A stretch of 64,000 bases of DNA from Litsea cubeba (Eukaryota > Streptophyta > Magnoliopsida > Laurales > Lauraceae), in the NCBI GenBank assembly GCA_012931725.1, contig CM022949.1, forward strand, positions 48,979,551 to 49,043,550. Direction: 5' to 3'. The notes beneath the pieces are model-generated. The model did not search any database, was not told the DNA's origin, and saw nothing but the letters and a program-made list of their open reading frames with translations. This document shows, piece after piece, positions 35,183 through 45,872 of this stretch (position 1 is the first letter of the stretch; each line of letters begins with the position of its first letter). Position numbers and translations under genes: made by a program.

Positions 35183-38034
35183 TGTCGCGACCCCGAACCA
35201 AGATCCAAGGATTAAGGCCCGGGCCCGCGACGGTGATTACCTATTGATTTGCTTTTCCCACAGGTTACCGCGGTGAGGATCCCAAGACACGGGGATTTAT
35301 CTCACATTTACAAATATGCGGAAGCGCGTAGCAAGAACATATTCCATCCTACTATAAACATTTTAAGAAGTCTCACAAATAGGATCATATCGGGATGAAA
35401 TATCAGAAAGAGATTCATAACATGGCATTTCTATCATAGTTAAGGTTTCCAAAATAACCAGATGAATTAAGTTAACACATCTACAAAATAAGAGGCCAAC
35501 AAAGGCCAATACATCTAAAGTATCCCAAAAGTATTCCAAAACTAGGTGAAACGAATATTAAGACCCCATATGACGTCTAGATGACGTCATCGGGCTGCCA
35601 CTCTCGTGCTGGGATTGGCTCAACAGCCTCCTCCGGGCACTCCTCCTCAAAGGTAACACCTCCTGCACCTGGGCACCAAAATGACAAGTATCAAACACGA
35701 CGGTTTGGCAAATAATCAATTTAGGAATAAATATGGAAACAATATTAAAATGGTTTGATAAGATTGAAACAGTTCAAGATTAGATATACATGTCGAACAT
35801 ACGAAACTAGCATAAATACTGATGATGTCATGAAAAGGTAAATCCACATTGAGCTCATCCTTCCTCTATCATAAAAATGACAAGAGTAAGCACGCACGAT
35901 ATCACGACACGCTAAACACGATCCCACGCTACACAAGGTAAACGGGGAGGCCGGCCGCGGAACCGGAAACACGCACGATGTGTATACAATACACGACTAA
36001 TCTGCAGACAGTCCACAAGTTTAAGGACCCCCGGACAGTGGATCAAACTGAAGGGGCAGTCCAAGCTCAGTGATATTTACTTGAATCATGAATGCACAAG
36101 CACGACAAAATACTTATCAACTCATTGAGTTTTTAGGGAAATCACTTGTCAAAACGAAACAAGGCACGGCTAGCAAAATGGCATAATATGTATATGCATA
36201 ACAAGCTTAGGAGGTGATCCCAATATTCATTCTAAAACAATCCCAAATAAAATTATACTTGAAATTCAAAACAATACACGAATATATCTTTGGATATCAA
36301 AACTATGGTTCGAAGAGCAAGGTCTATCAAGCATGTGCTAAAGGCTCCCATTGATTCTTGTGTATTTGAAATCCAATGTCGGAAGAATAGGAATGAAATC
36401 GGTGCCTCCGAAGTTAGGACACTTTTAAGTTTCAAGTGCGCAACATTCAATAGAAGTCTCTTAACATTATCTAGAGTTTTCAATCCTCGAGAAACCATGA
36501 AAGCATGTAAATCAGTCCAAGAATCAATTCAGGCCTCAAAAATTAGTGTAAACACATAAAACAGGCCCACAAAAATGAAAGGGGCAGAAACTGGGCTCGC
36601 TCAACCGGGCATGGGTCCGGTCGAGCTAGCCTACAATCTGCCTGGCCCGCCTGGAAGTGCATTTCTGCACTGTTTTGGGGCTCTTTTGCACTTCTTTGAA
36701 TCTTTTCTTCCTTCCTTCATCAAACATCATTCTAAATCATTAAAAACTGAATTGATTCATGTCCAACCATTTTTCATTCATCACTAAATTAAAACATTAC
36801 TTTTCATTTTCAAAAATCAACATGGAAAATCATAAATAGTCATAAGAAATATACAAATTCTGATTTGAGCTCTTTTCAATGAGATGACACTAATAAAAGA
36901 AAAGAACTTCTCATATCAATCTAATTAAAAATCAAGTCCAAGATGAGCATAGATTTGAAGAGCATGAACATGGCATAAACTAAGAGTTTGAGCAATAAAA
37001 TCATACATTTCAAAAATGAAAACATTCCATAAAACCACATACACATAAAACCTATAGAGATTACTTGCCTTTGCCTCAATGCCAAGCAAAACTTCACACA
37101 AATCCAATCAAGGAAGAAGTTCACGAAATCTACACAACACCCCCAAATAGAACATACAAAAAATCATATTTTTGGTCACCATAAATCCCCATTTCGAAAA
37201 TGGGTTTGATAGTATGAAAGACAAGCTCTATGTGAGCTAAAAGGACAATAATGAAAAGATGGGTTCAAGCTCTAACCTTTTGCTAGTCAAACAAGGAGAA
37301 GAGAGCTAGAAGATGATGAATAGTAGTAGGGATTTGTCCCAAAAAAGAGTCCAGCTGAAGCTTGAGAAGAGAGGAAGAGTTTGACGGAGTCGGATTGAGA
37401 TTTGGAGCCTTCTAGTTAGATCAATCCCATGGAAGAAGACTAAGGGGAAAGCTTTTCCTCTCTTTGCTCTAGGGTTAGAAAAGTTGCAGGAATTTGGTAA
37501 AGGTGAGAGAGAGAATAAGAGGATATTTATAGCTTTTGAAAGTGGGTCCCTTTCAGCTGAAACTTGAAACGATTAAAACATGGTCTTGTGGACCCCGGAT
37601 GAGATTGACGAAGAAGAACAAAACGATCGTCAATATATCTAATTTCAGAAAAGTGTAATTTTGACATGGTTTTGAGATTTCGAAATTTGTGCCCAGATTT
37701 AGCATGAAAAGTCATATTTACCCTTTTGGGCCAAAACTTGAGTCTCTGGGCCTCAAACACAGACAGGCAAAAAGTGAAAGTTTCAACAATAATTCAATTA
37801 TTCCAATGACATAAAAACCACGATCAAAATCACATAACTAGAATGAAACCCCTCTCACGCGTGCACCCAGGGCATCCCTGAGTGTGACTAACTAATCTTA
37901 AACGATCTCAAAGTTCCCAAAACTAAACCTAGATTAAATCTAATCATATTCTAACCAACTAGTACTAAACTCACATAAGGCTAAACACTCACTTAATTAG
38001 TACTAATCGAGTTGGTCCGGGTCGGGATCTAACA
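35183..38034 (-). mobile_element. Solo long LTR (LTR-A)
   Basis: Plus-strand ends are TGTCGCGACC and GGATCTAACA, with TG/CA termini. The exact 5-bp duplication GAGAG lies at 35178-35182 and 38035-38039, and the interrupted Helitron sequence is otherwise continuous. There is no internal coding region and no second LTR, so it is a solo LTR. The orientation is minus, because the relative at 54446-57547 starts TGTAAGACCC and ends GTCGCGACA. Long LTRs of this kind are usual in plant Ty3/Gypsy elements; the superfamily is inferred. Confidence 0.8.
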
Positions 38035-38934
38035 GAGAGACTAAGGAATAAATCTGGTGGATTGAAATTTTCAATTTCAAAACCATCGAGTACTCTCTAT
38101 CTCTATCTCACCAATTCAAATTGCATGGAGTCCTCCTTCTTTTTCCCATCCCAACCAATGAAAAGCTATCAATTCCCTTGGTCAGCAGAAGCCTCTTCCT
38201 TTTTCCATCCCAACCAATGAAAAATTCTAGTTGGGCCCATCATGTTAGGAAGAGAGACTAAAGAATAAATCTGGTAGGGCCCATCATGTTAGGAAGAAAG
38301 TCGATAAGTCAAGACTCTCCATTCCCTTGGTCAGCAGAAGCCTCTTCTTTTTCCCATCCCAACCAATGAAAAGCTCTCCATTCCTTTGCCAGCAGAAGAA
38401 TAGTGTCTCTCTCTTTATCTCTTAATTCTGGTGGGGCCCATCATGTTAGGAAGAGAGTCTAACGAATAAATCTGGTGGGCTCATCATGTTAGGAAGAAAG
38501 TCGATAAATCAAGATTGAAATTTTCAATTTCAAAACCATCGAGTACTCTCTATCTCTATCTCACCAATTCATATTGCATGGAATCCTCCTTCTTTTTCCC
38601 ATCCCAATCAATGAAAAGCTCTCCATTCCCTTGGTCAGTAGAAGCCTCCTTCTTTTTCTCATCCCAACCAATGAAAAGCTTTCCATTCCCTTGCCAACAG
38701 AAGAAGAAGAGTATCCGTGCATAAAAAGATCGTTGCTCAAACAGTGGTGCTTTTGTTTTTAACAATGTGCGTCATCAATAAGTTGATTCTTTCTACTTCT
38801 TCACAACTTCACACGGCAATCAAGAGTCATCTATATCAAGGTATTTTTTCCTTATTTTTTATCTTGTTCGGTTGGGTTGGTGGGGTTGTGAGATGAAGTT
38901 GTTTGAATAATTTTGGTTCGTTGATGCTTGATGG

Positions 38935-39745
38935 AATGATTGTATAGGTATAGGGTTGGGATGGGTTGGCCTGATGCATGAAAAATGAAACTTTCCTACA
39001 TCTCTACTATTTTTATCCCTTGATTATAGATCACAGTAGATTTAATATTAAATAGGCTATGATCAATTAGTGCAATAGGCCATTATAATTTAATATTACA
39101 AATATCAGTTAATTAAAATTAGTTAGTAAGATTATATAATGGTAATTGTTGGGTTGGCCTCATGCATGAAAAAGGAAACGTTCCTACATCTCTACTATTT
39201 TTATCCCTTGATTATAGGTCACAGTAGATTTAATATTAAATTGGCTATGATCAATTAGTGCAATAGGCCAATTATAATTTAATATTACAGATTTCAGTTA
39301 ATTAAAATCAGTTAGTAAGATTATATAATGGTAATTTTTATATGAAATCAACTAAAATTATTGCAACAGGCGCTTTTGTTTTTAACAATGTGTATTATTA
39401 ATAAGTTGATTCTTTTCCATATTTTTTATCATGTTTGGTTGGGTTGGTGGGGTTGTGAGATGAAGTTGTTTGGATGTTTTGGTTGGTTGATGATTGATGG
39501 AATGATTGCATAGGTATAGAGTTGGGTTGGGTTGGCCTCATGCATGAAAAATGAAACTTTCCTACATCTCTACTATTTTTATCCCTTGATTATAGGTCAC
39601 AGTAGATTTAATGTTAAATAGGTTATGATCAATTAGAAATATTAAATTATATTAGTGCAATAGGCCATCATAATTTAATATTACAGATATCAGTTAATTA
39701 AAATCAGTTAGTAAGATTATATAATGGTAATTATTATATGAAATC
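38935..39745 (+). repeat. Three imperfect repeats in Helitron H2
   Basis: The series GGTTGGCCTCATGCATGAAA, then ATCCCTTGATTATAGGTCACAG, then ATCAATTAGTGCAATAGGCC occurs at about 38950, 39150 and 39525. Related blocks form the 642-bp unit of H1 and its copy at 16210-16450. A second local triplication, around GATCATGACCGTCCATCTTG, follows at about 40120-40350. Confidence 0.75.
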
Positions 39746-40646
39746 AACTAAAATTATCTACGTGTGACCAATTGGACACATTCACATTTCTATTTGCTCA
39801 TCTGAACACCAGGCCTATCTACATATGACCGACTAGAGCTAATCCATCTACTGTGACCTATAATCAAGGGATAACAATTAATTCCGATTTTCATCTACTG
39901 CGACCCATATCTTCCACTATCTCTACATCTCTCTTACATTATTCAATTTGGATCAACCATTCTTAATACAAAAAATTGAGGCCCATTTTATATTTGAATT
40001 GGATTGAAAGAAGACCATCATATCTTCCTCTATCTCTCTGTGGATGGCTATGATAAATCAAACTGATATTTAATATTGATATGCAACCCATGGTGGGCCC
40101 AACTGTCTAATTCTCCTCTAATAGTTGATCATGACCGTCCATCTTGATGGTCACTGAGTTAATTTTTTTTAATCTTATTGTTTATTTGAATTTAAACTTT
40201 TTACATTTGATATGTATTGAAATTTACTCTAATAGTTAATCATGACCGTCTAATCTTATTGTTTATTTGAATTTAAACTTTTTAGATTTGATATGTAGTG
40301 AAATCTCCTCTAATAGTTGATCATGACCGTCCATCTTGATGGCCACTAATTTAATTTTTTTTTCAATCCTATTGTTTATTTCAATTTAAATATTTTAGAT
40401 TTCATATGTATTGAAATTTGATCCATTAGTTAATGTTTTGATATTTGACATTTTACACTTTATTTACATGGTTAATATTTAAATATTTATGTAATTTTTT
40501 TTTACTATCTGCCTTTATTTTCCCATTTTAAATTTGTAGTGACCGCATATTACTCCCTTTTCTTTTGCATGAGTTTTGTTTCCAAATACAAGGTATAAGT
40601 ATTTTTTATATGATACTAAGAAACAAATATCTTTCTATAATTAAGA

Positions 40647-41440
40647 ATGGAACATCAAGATGATATGAATCCTTCCAAGATTGCAAGGCAATGTCGAATT
40701 CAACTATTACAAATGAAAAGGCTACGTCAAAATGAAAAAATAATAACATCTACAGGTGAAAACCTATTTAATAAATATTATTTTAATTTTATATTAAATA
40801 AAATTAGTTTATTGATAATTTTTATAAGTCGTTCTATGGAAATTTGTCATTAAATAGATGCACATAAAAGTGAATATCAACTTTAAAAAATGAGAAGAAT
40901 GATCGAATATCGTCGTACATCAAATCGCCGAAATTTATCGACTGTGTCAAGTGCCATAAATTCTCATATAGGAAATGAGGAGAGTTCAGCATTACAAGAT
41001 AGAGTCAATGACAAAGAACCACGTGTTCCATCCATGGGCTCGAGAGGTAGATTATTAATCATTTCCTTATAATAATGTAATTAGATAATTATATTTTATT
41101 TAATATTAATTATTAATATATTGTTTACTATTATCTTCAGTCTGTGAACTAGTCATCAAGTCTCGACACAGTAACGTGAGGTCCATAATCCAGTTCCTAT
41201 CAATAAAAAATGTTTGTCGTCTCAAAATCAACATTATGTCTATAAACTTGCTCAGAGACAAAGAATTATGAAGCTACGACATCGCCGTACATCAAATCGC
41301 TGAGATTTATCAACTTTGTCAAGTGCCATAAATTGTCATATAGGAAATGAGGATAGTTCGGCATTACAAGATAGAGTCAATGACAAAGAAACACGTGTTT
41401 CATCAATGAGCTCAAGATGTTCTTCGCAAAAAAGTATGTG
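40647..41440 (+). pseudogene. Relic N-terminal RepHel exons in H2
   Basis: The segment MEHQDDMNPSKIARQCR and two later copies of a block with RRTSNR...SAINSHIGNE correspond to the small first exons of RepHel in H3 (KIAR...QRR, RRQRIMKLR). The block is duplicated (about 40890-41045 and 41260-41420). The second copy carries an in-frame stop after TSNR. Confidence 0.6.
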
Positions 41441-41534
41441 GACGTTCAACACAAAGTGATATTTAATTAACATTTTCCTATTCTTCACTCAAGTTTGTCA
41501 ATTTAATGTTGCTAGCCTAATATTATTATGTAGG

Positions 41535-42049
41535 ACAAAATGTTGTGGAAACAATATTTATTTCATATAAAAATAGACTCAAGTATGAATAGATTGACAT
41601 TTGAAAGTGGAATCACGGTCAAGAAAATAAAAGAAATGCATTACAAAAAAAAAATCGGGATTTTTGTTGGCAGAAATTGAAAAATGTAAGTTTTATTAAG
41701 ACATCTTCAGCACTGTTCTATGAAATACCATTAACAATTCCTAATTCATGTGAAAATTGAACATGCAGTATCAAACAAGCAAGAAATTGGGACAAGAAAA
41801 GATGTTGGAGCAAATACTTTGGAAGCAATACAAAAAATAAATAATATTGCTGAGACAAGCGCAGGTGCTGAAATAAGTGTAGTTGCTGACAAAATATTAG
41901 GTGCTGGGACAAGTCAATGTGCTGAGACAAGTTCAAGAGATTAGACAAGTGACATAAATGAAACAAGTGGATAGCGTGAAACAACTGCACGAATCGAAAG
42001 AGATGATGGACATAAGAAATATCATGAATTGATTGATGAAGACTTATAA
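41535..42049 (+). pseudogene. Relic C-terminal exons of the RPA-like gene in H2
   Basis: The first part (FISYKNRLKYE and following) aligns in meaning with LFHLKIGSTMTKSTLDSG of the H3 gene but is frameshifted. After an intron-like gap the Ser/Thr tail (EIGTRKDVGANTLEA, CAETSSRD) and LIDEDL follow. The matching tail in H1 is at 17218-17417. Confidence 0.6.
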
Positions 42050-42629
42050 ACATTATTCACATTTTATTTTAATACATTGGCCCTTCATATTGCCTTTAAA
42101 ATAATTTTATTTCTTATTTATGCTCATCATTTTGTTTTCTCTTTTTCATTCTTATAAGGTTCATATAACATTCATATATAGTTTATGGAAATAGAAATTT
42201 TAGTTATTCCATTACAGATTGGAGCATCAACATCAGCTTCCTCTCCGACTATATCCCATGATATGTTACATAGCATAGACACCTCTAAAATCGTCTCCAC
42301 TCATACTATAAAGAAAAAGGTATGTTTGACTCGAACTTTATTCCATATTTTCCTTTTGACAATTGATTTAGATTTATTTATAAGGTTCTTTTAAAATATT
42401 TGTCTTACTCTTACAAATATCCACGTCATATGAATTGGAAGGCATAAACGTATATGGGTTCTCCAAGAGATGGTGACCAATCTTGAATTTCGTATATAAT
42501 TGTATTAAATGTAGTTTGTATTGTCTACATTCAATTTAAATTAAATTTTTTTCTGATGAATTAAAGGCTCGCGAAAGCCAGACGAAACAGTCAAACAGGC
42601 GGATGTAGTTTCAGCCTGTCTCAGAATGC

Positions 42630-42950
42630 CACGTGTAAAAAAAGTCATGTCAGTTATAACACTGTCGGCTGCTTCTTTGGAATGAAACAAAGAAAAAAAA
42701 AAAAAAAAAAAAAGGAGAGGCTCTCTTTTACAAATACAAAGAATTGGGTGAAACCTCCTCCGATCGTCTACTACATCTTTGAGAAAGATGAGCCTCAAAG
42801 ATGAGCAAGATGAAAAAAATACTATGTCCGTCACTGAATACGGCGACAACAATCTTCTCCGGTAACGAGGAGGCAGAAGCGCCCTGCCCCGCTTCTTTTT
42901 GATCGGTTCTACAACGGCCTGGATCCACTGGATCTCCTCTGCTATATAAA
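42630..42950 (+). promoter_or_regulatory. Promoter with G-box and TATA box
   Basis: A G-box core (CACGTG, 42630-42635) lies about 310 bases before a good TATA box (TATATAAA, 42943-42950). Transcription would start near 42975, about 70 bases before an ATG at 43045. An A22-type run lies between at about 42690-42711. G-boxes are common in light- and stress-regulated plant promoters. Confidence 0.45.
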
Positions 42951-43044
42951 CCCAAGAGATTTGGGGACTTGAAACTTGGGGATATCATCATTACATCAGT
43001 GATCCAAATCATGAAACCCATTAACACACGTAAGGAATAAAGAA

Positions 43045-43155
43045 ATGGTCGGAGTCGCAAGCTCGGCATACAATTCATCTTTCTATTCTAACATGGTAGG
43101 ATTATTACCAAGCACTAAACTGAATGGAATGGCTTCACGGCAAGTAATCTTTCAG
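43045..43155 (+). CDS. First exon of an unknown, possibly plastid-targeted protein
   Basis: An ATG about 70 bases after the predicted start opens 37 codons (MVGVASSAYNSS... ending MASRQVIFQ), followed by CAG|GTCACA, a possible splice donor in phase 0. The peptide is rich in Ser, Ala and hydroxylated residues and lacks acidic residues, which resembles a chloroplast transit peptide. I found no later exons within the next kilobase, where repeats begin. It may be a truncated gene, or a promoter-exon fragment left beside Helitron H2. The protein is not identified. Confidence 0.38.
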
Positions 43156-43280
43156 GTCACAATCCTAATAATCAACCCACCGAATCACATTCTTTCTTTC
43201 TTTCGTTTTCATTTATTTTCTTCTTCTTTTTTTTATATTTTTTTTGTGAAGTTCGTCTGAATAGTTAAAATGGAGAGAAT

Positions 43281-43372
43281 ATTATTAGATTGAATATCCT
43301 CAATCCAGTGGATGAAGTTAATAAATTCATTTATTATCCTAATTGATTTATGATTTCATAATATGATGGCAA
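43281..43372 (+). mobile_element. Relic of a Copia-type LTR end
   Basis: TTAGATTGAATATCCTCAAT and the next 70 bases match the minus-strand start of the LTR at 61590-63180 (TTAGATTG..., CAGTGGATGA, TTTATTATCC-type blocks) with scattered differences. Only the terminal 90 bases remain. Confidence 0.6.
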
Positions 43373-43650
43373 ACTTATCTAAAAAAGTTCATGGGCTGTC
43401 TTTCTGCTCTATTCCAGTTATCCCATTTTATAAACATTTTTGAAACAGAGGTGTTCCACTTTAAAGTGGATTGAATCGACCGCTCTAAAAAACTTCCCAA
43501 ACGAGCTATATGTGGCTTCAAAAGGTTTTAATAGAGGGACCGAATAGAGTTGCCAAACGGAACCTTAATAATGACATTTCAACTCACAAAACTAATCAAA
43601 ATCTATAATTTATTAGAGGAATATATAATTTGAAACTGCAGAGACATTTA

Positions 43651-44353
43651 GGGGTCGGGTTTTTTTTTTTCATTTACATATGTAACGAAATCACATATAT
43701 GCGTAATGGATACACATAAATCATGTTTGTTTAGTGTGAATTCGGTTCGCATGTGTAAAATAGATATGTAAATGGTGTGAAAACGAACCCTTTTTGTGCC
43801 TAAGATTTTCACACCTCAAGAGGTGTGAATCAGTTTCACATGGTACTGTTACTAGGCGGATTGCTCATAATAGCACAGTAGCAATCCGCCTTTTATTATT
43901 ATCATTTTTGCCCCACTTGTAACATCCGGACCGTTCATTTTCTTAAGAAGCTCAAACACAGCCACGTGCCCAATTTTCAACCATTGATGATGCATGGAGG
44001 TTAATATATTATCAACATAATTATAGCCGTTGGATTAATATATTGTAACTAACATACCCAGGTCCTCCTTTTATGATTTTTTTAATGTTCTGGGCCTCAC
44101 CTGTAAAATCAAGACCGTTCATATCCTTCAAAAGCTCAAACACGACCATGTATCCAATTTTCAACATTGATGTTGCTTGGATGTTGAGATATCATCAAAT
44201 AATATACAACCTATTCATAGATTCACATGTGAAATGTTATGCTAGTAATAAATAGTGGAATCTGATCCACATGGGAGTCATTTATATATGCAAATAACTC
44301 ACATGTGGGTCATTTACACATGTAAATCACTTTCACAGTAAACAAACGACCCC
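43651..44353. mobile_element. MITE with TA target duplication
   Basis: The left end GGGGTCGGGTTTTTT and the reverse complement of the right end GGGGTCGTTTGTTTACT form imperfect inverted repeats. Both sides continue into CATTTACATATG / GATTTACATGTG. TA flanks each end. The interior contains a duplicated block around GACCGTTCAT...AAGCTCAAACAC (about 43930-44030 and 44110-44205). No coding capacity. Confidence 0.55.
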
Positions 44354-45218
44354 TATAATATCATTTCCCAATGCAAGATCCAAAACCCAAAAGGGCATTT
44401 AAGAAACTTGCATCAAATCTCATCAACCCCATAAAAAAAAAGGAAGCTAAGATCCCACGGTCCCCCGGGGTCCGTGCCACACCCCGGGCACATTTTCCGA
44501 GCTGGCTGTGTAGTGTGTAGCATCCCTCAAAAAGAAAAAACCCATTTGAAATCGCAACAGTATGCATCAGAACTATCACATGAAAAGAAGAACATCAAAT
44601 ATCTACAAAATGCATTAAAACGGCGAAAAATAAAGAAATCAATAACCACATGCATGTCTTTAAAATCAATAACCACATGCATGTCTAATTAAAGAACACA
44701 TTCACTGACCCAATCCAAGGAGGAACTTCAATTTTCTTTTGCAAGAGGAGGGAGGGAGGAGATTGTGGGGAAGAATAGAGTGGAAATAAGTCTCTTATGC
44801 CGAAGAAAGCTTCGAAGACCCCTTAGACCTCTCTAGTTCTTTTTCCTCATAATAATGAAAATGGGGTTGCATGGCGTGGGCCCCACAGGATTGCATCTTA
44901 GTTCTACAACGTGAATTAAATGGTCCACAGGTAAAGGTACAATCTAAATGGATACCACTTGTTGAAATAAATTATCTTGCATGCAAGTGGGCCCATTAAA
45001 CTCATGTAAATGGGTGCCAGCAGATGGATTTAGGAAGGAACTAGGAGGGAACCGGGAGAGAAACTGTCTCTTTTAAATTATAAATTATGGTATAGATATA
45101 GAAATTTGGTGGCTCAAACTCAATTTGACGAGACTAACTATAAGATGATGTAAGATATAATACATTAAGGGACACAAAGTGTAGTTAGGGCGTTTGTTTA
45201 AAAGTAAAGGTAAGCTCA
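44354..45218. other. Spacer
   Basis: No gene is seen. A 29-bp direct repeat (AAATCAATAACCACATGCATGTCT type) lies at about 44635-44690. The rest is ordinary sequence. Confidence 0.5.
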
Positions 45219-45227
45219 ACCGTCAAA

Positions 45228-45872
45228 GAGGAGTTCTATTGGCACCACGAAAATCTCTCTTTCCACCGCAAAAAAAAATAGATTTCCTAAACTACCCTCC
45301 CCTCTCCTCCTCCTCCTCTCCTCCTCCTCCTCCATCCTCCCTCCTCCTCTTCCCTTCCTCTCTCACCCTCCACCTTCTTCCCTCATCTCGGCCCCCCACC
45401 CAGTCTCCGGTCTGGCCGGTGCTCCCTCCCCCTCTCCCTCTTTCTTCCTCCCTCCCCTTCCATTTTCTTTCTCTCTTCTCTCTCTTCTCCCTCTCCTTCC
45501 CTCTCCTTCCCTCCCCTACTCCCCCACTCCCCCTCCCCCTCCCGCCGGCGACTGGGAGGGGGAGGGGGAGGGGGAGGGGGGGAGTAGGGGAGGAGAGGGA
45601 AGGAGAGGGAGAAGAGGGAAGGAGAGGGAGAAGAGAGAAAGAAAATGGAAGGGGAGGGAGGAAGAAAGAGGGAGACCGGCCAGCCGGCCGGGGCTCCCTC
45701 TCCGCCGGAGACTGGGGGGGTAGGGGAGATGAGGGAAGAGGGGGGAGAGGAAGGGAAGAGGAGAGAGGGAGGAGGAGGAGGGAGGAGGGGAGGGGTAGTT
45801 TAGGAAAAAATATTTTTTTTGTCTTCTAGTGCGGTGGGGAGAGAAAATTTTACGGTGCCAATAGCAGTCCCC
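45228..45872. mobile_element. Mutator-type foldback element
   Basis: The two halves are inverted copies almost to the centre (about 45550). The left end GAGGAGTTCTATTGGCACC corresponds to the reverse-complemented right end GGGGACTGCTATTGGCACC. Exact 9-bp duplications ACCGTCAAA flank it at 45219-45227 and 45873-45881; nine bases and long inverted ends are the signature of Mutator-like elements. The arms are polypyrimidine on the left and polypurine on the right. A 211-codon frame running from upstream of the left end (45194) through the arms has P/R/G-rich content and is an accident of composition. Confidence 0.85.

Larger units (their letters stand above)
35033..42572 (+). mobile_element. Non-autonomous Helitron H2, 3' truncated, with nested solo LTR
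   Basis: It starts TTATATAATAAAAGACAGC, followed by a subterminal CGACACGTGGC, as in H1. It follows H1 in sequence up to TGAATTAAAGGCTCGCG at about 42556-42572. There the homology stops and the hairpin-CTAG end is missing. It keeps broken N-terminal exons of RepHel (40647-41440) and the C-terminal exons of the RPA-like gene (about 41535-42049), with everything between deleted. A 2.85-kb LTR is inserted at 35183-38034. Confidence 0.75.

Noticed and set aside
35183..38034. Complete LTR retrotransposon with short LTRs
   Set aside because: No direct terminal repeats, PBS, PPT or coding region; it behaves as one solo LTR.
43911..44205. Coding gene between the MITE ends
   Set aside because: Only short frames; the two similar blocks are a non-coding internal duplication.
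45194..45829. Open frame of 211 codons with P/R/G-rich product
   Set aside because: It runs through both arms of the foldback element, and its content follows polypyrimidine and polypurine composition.
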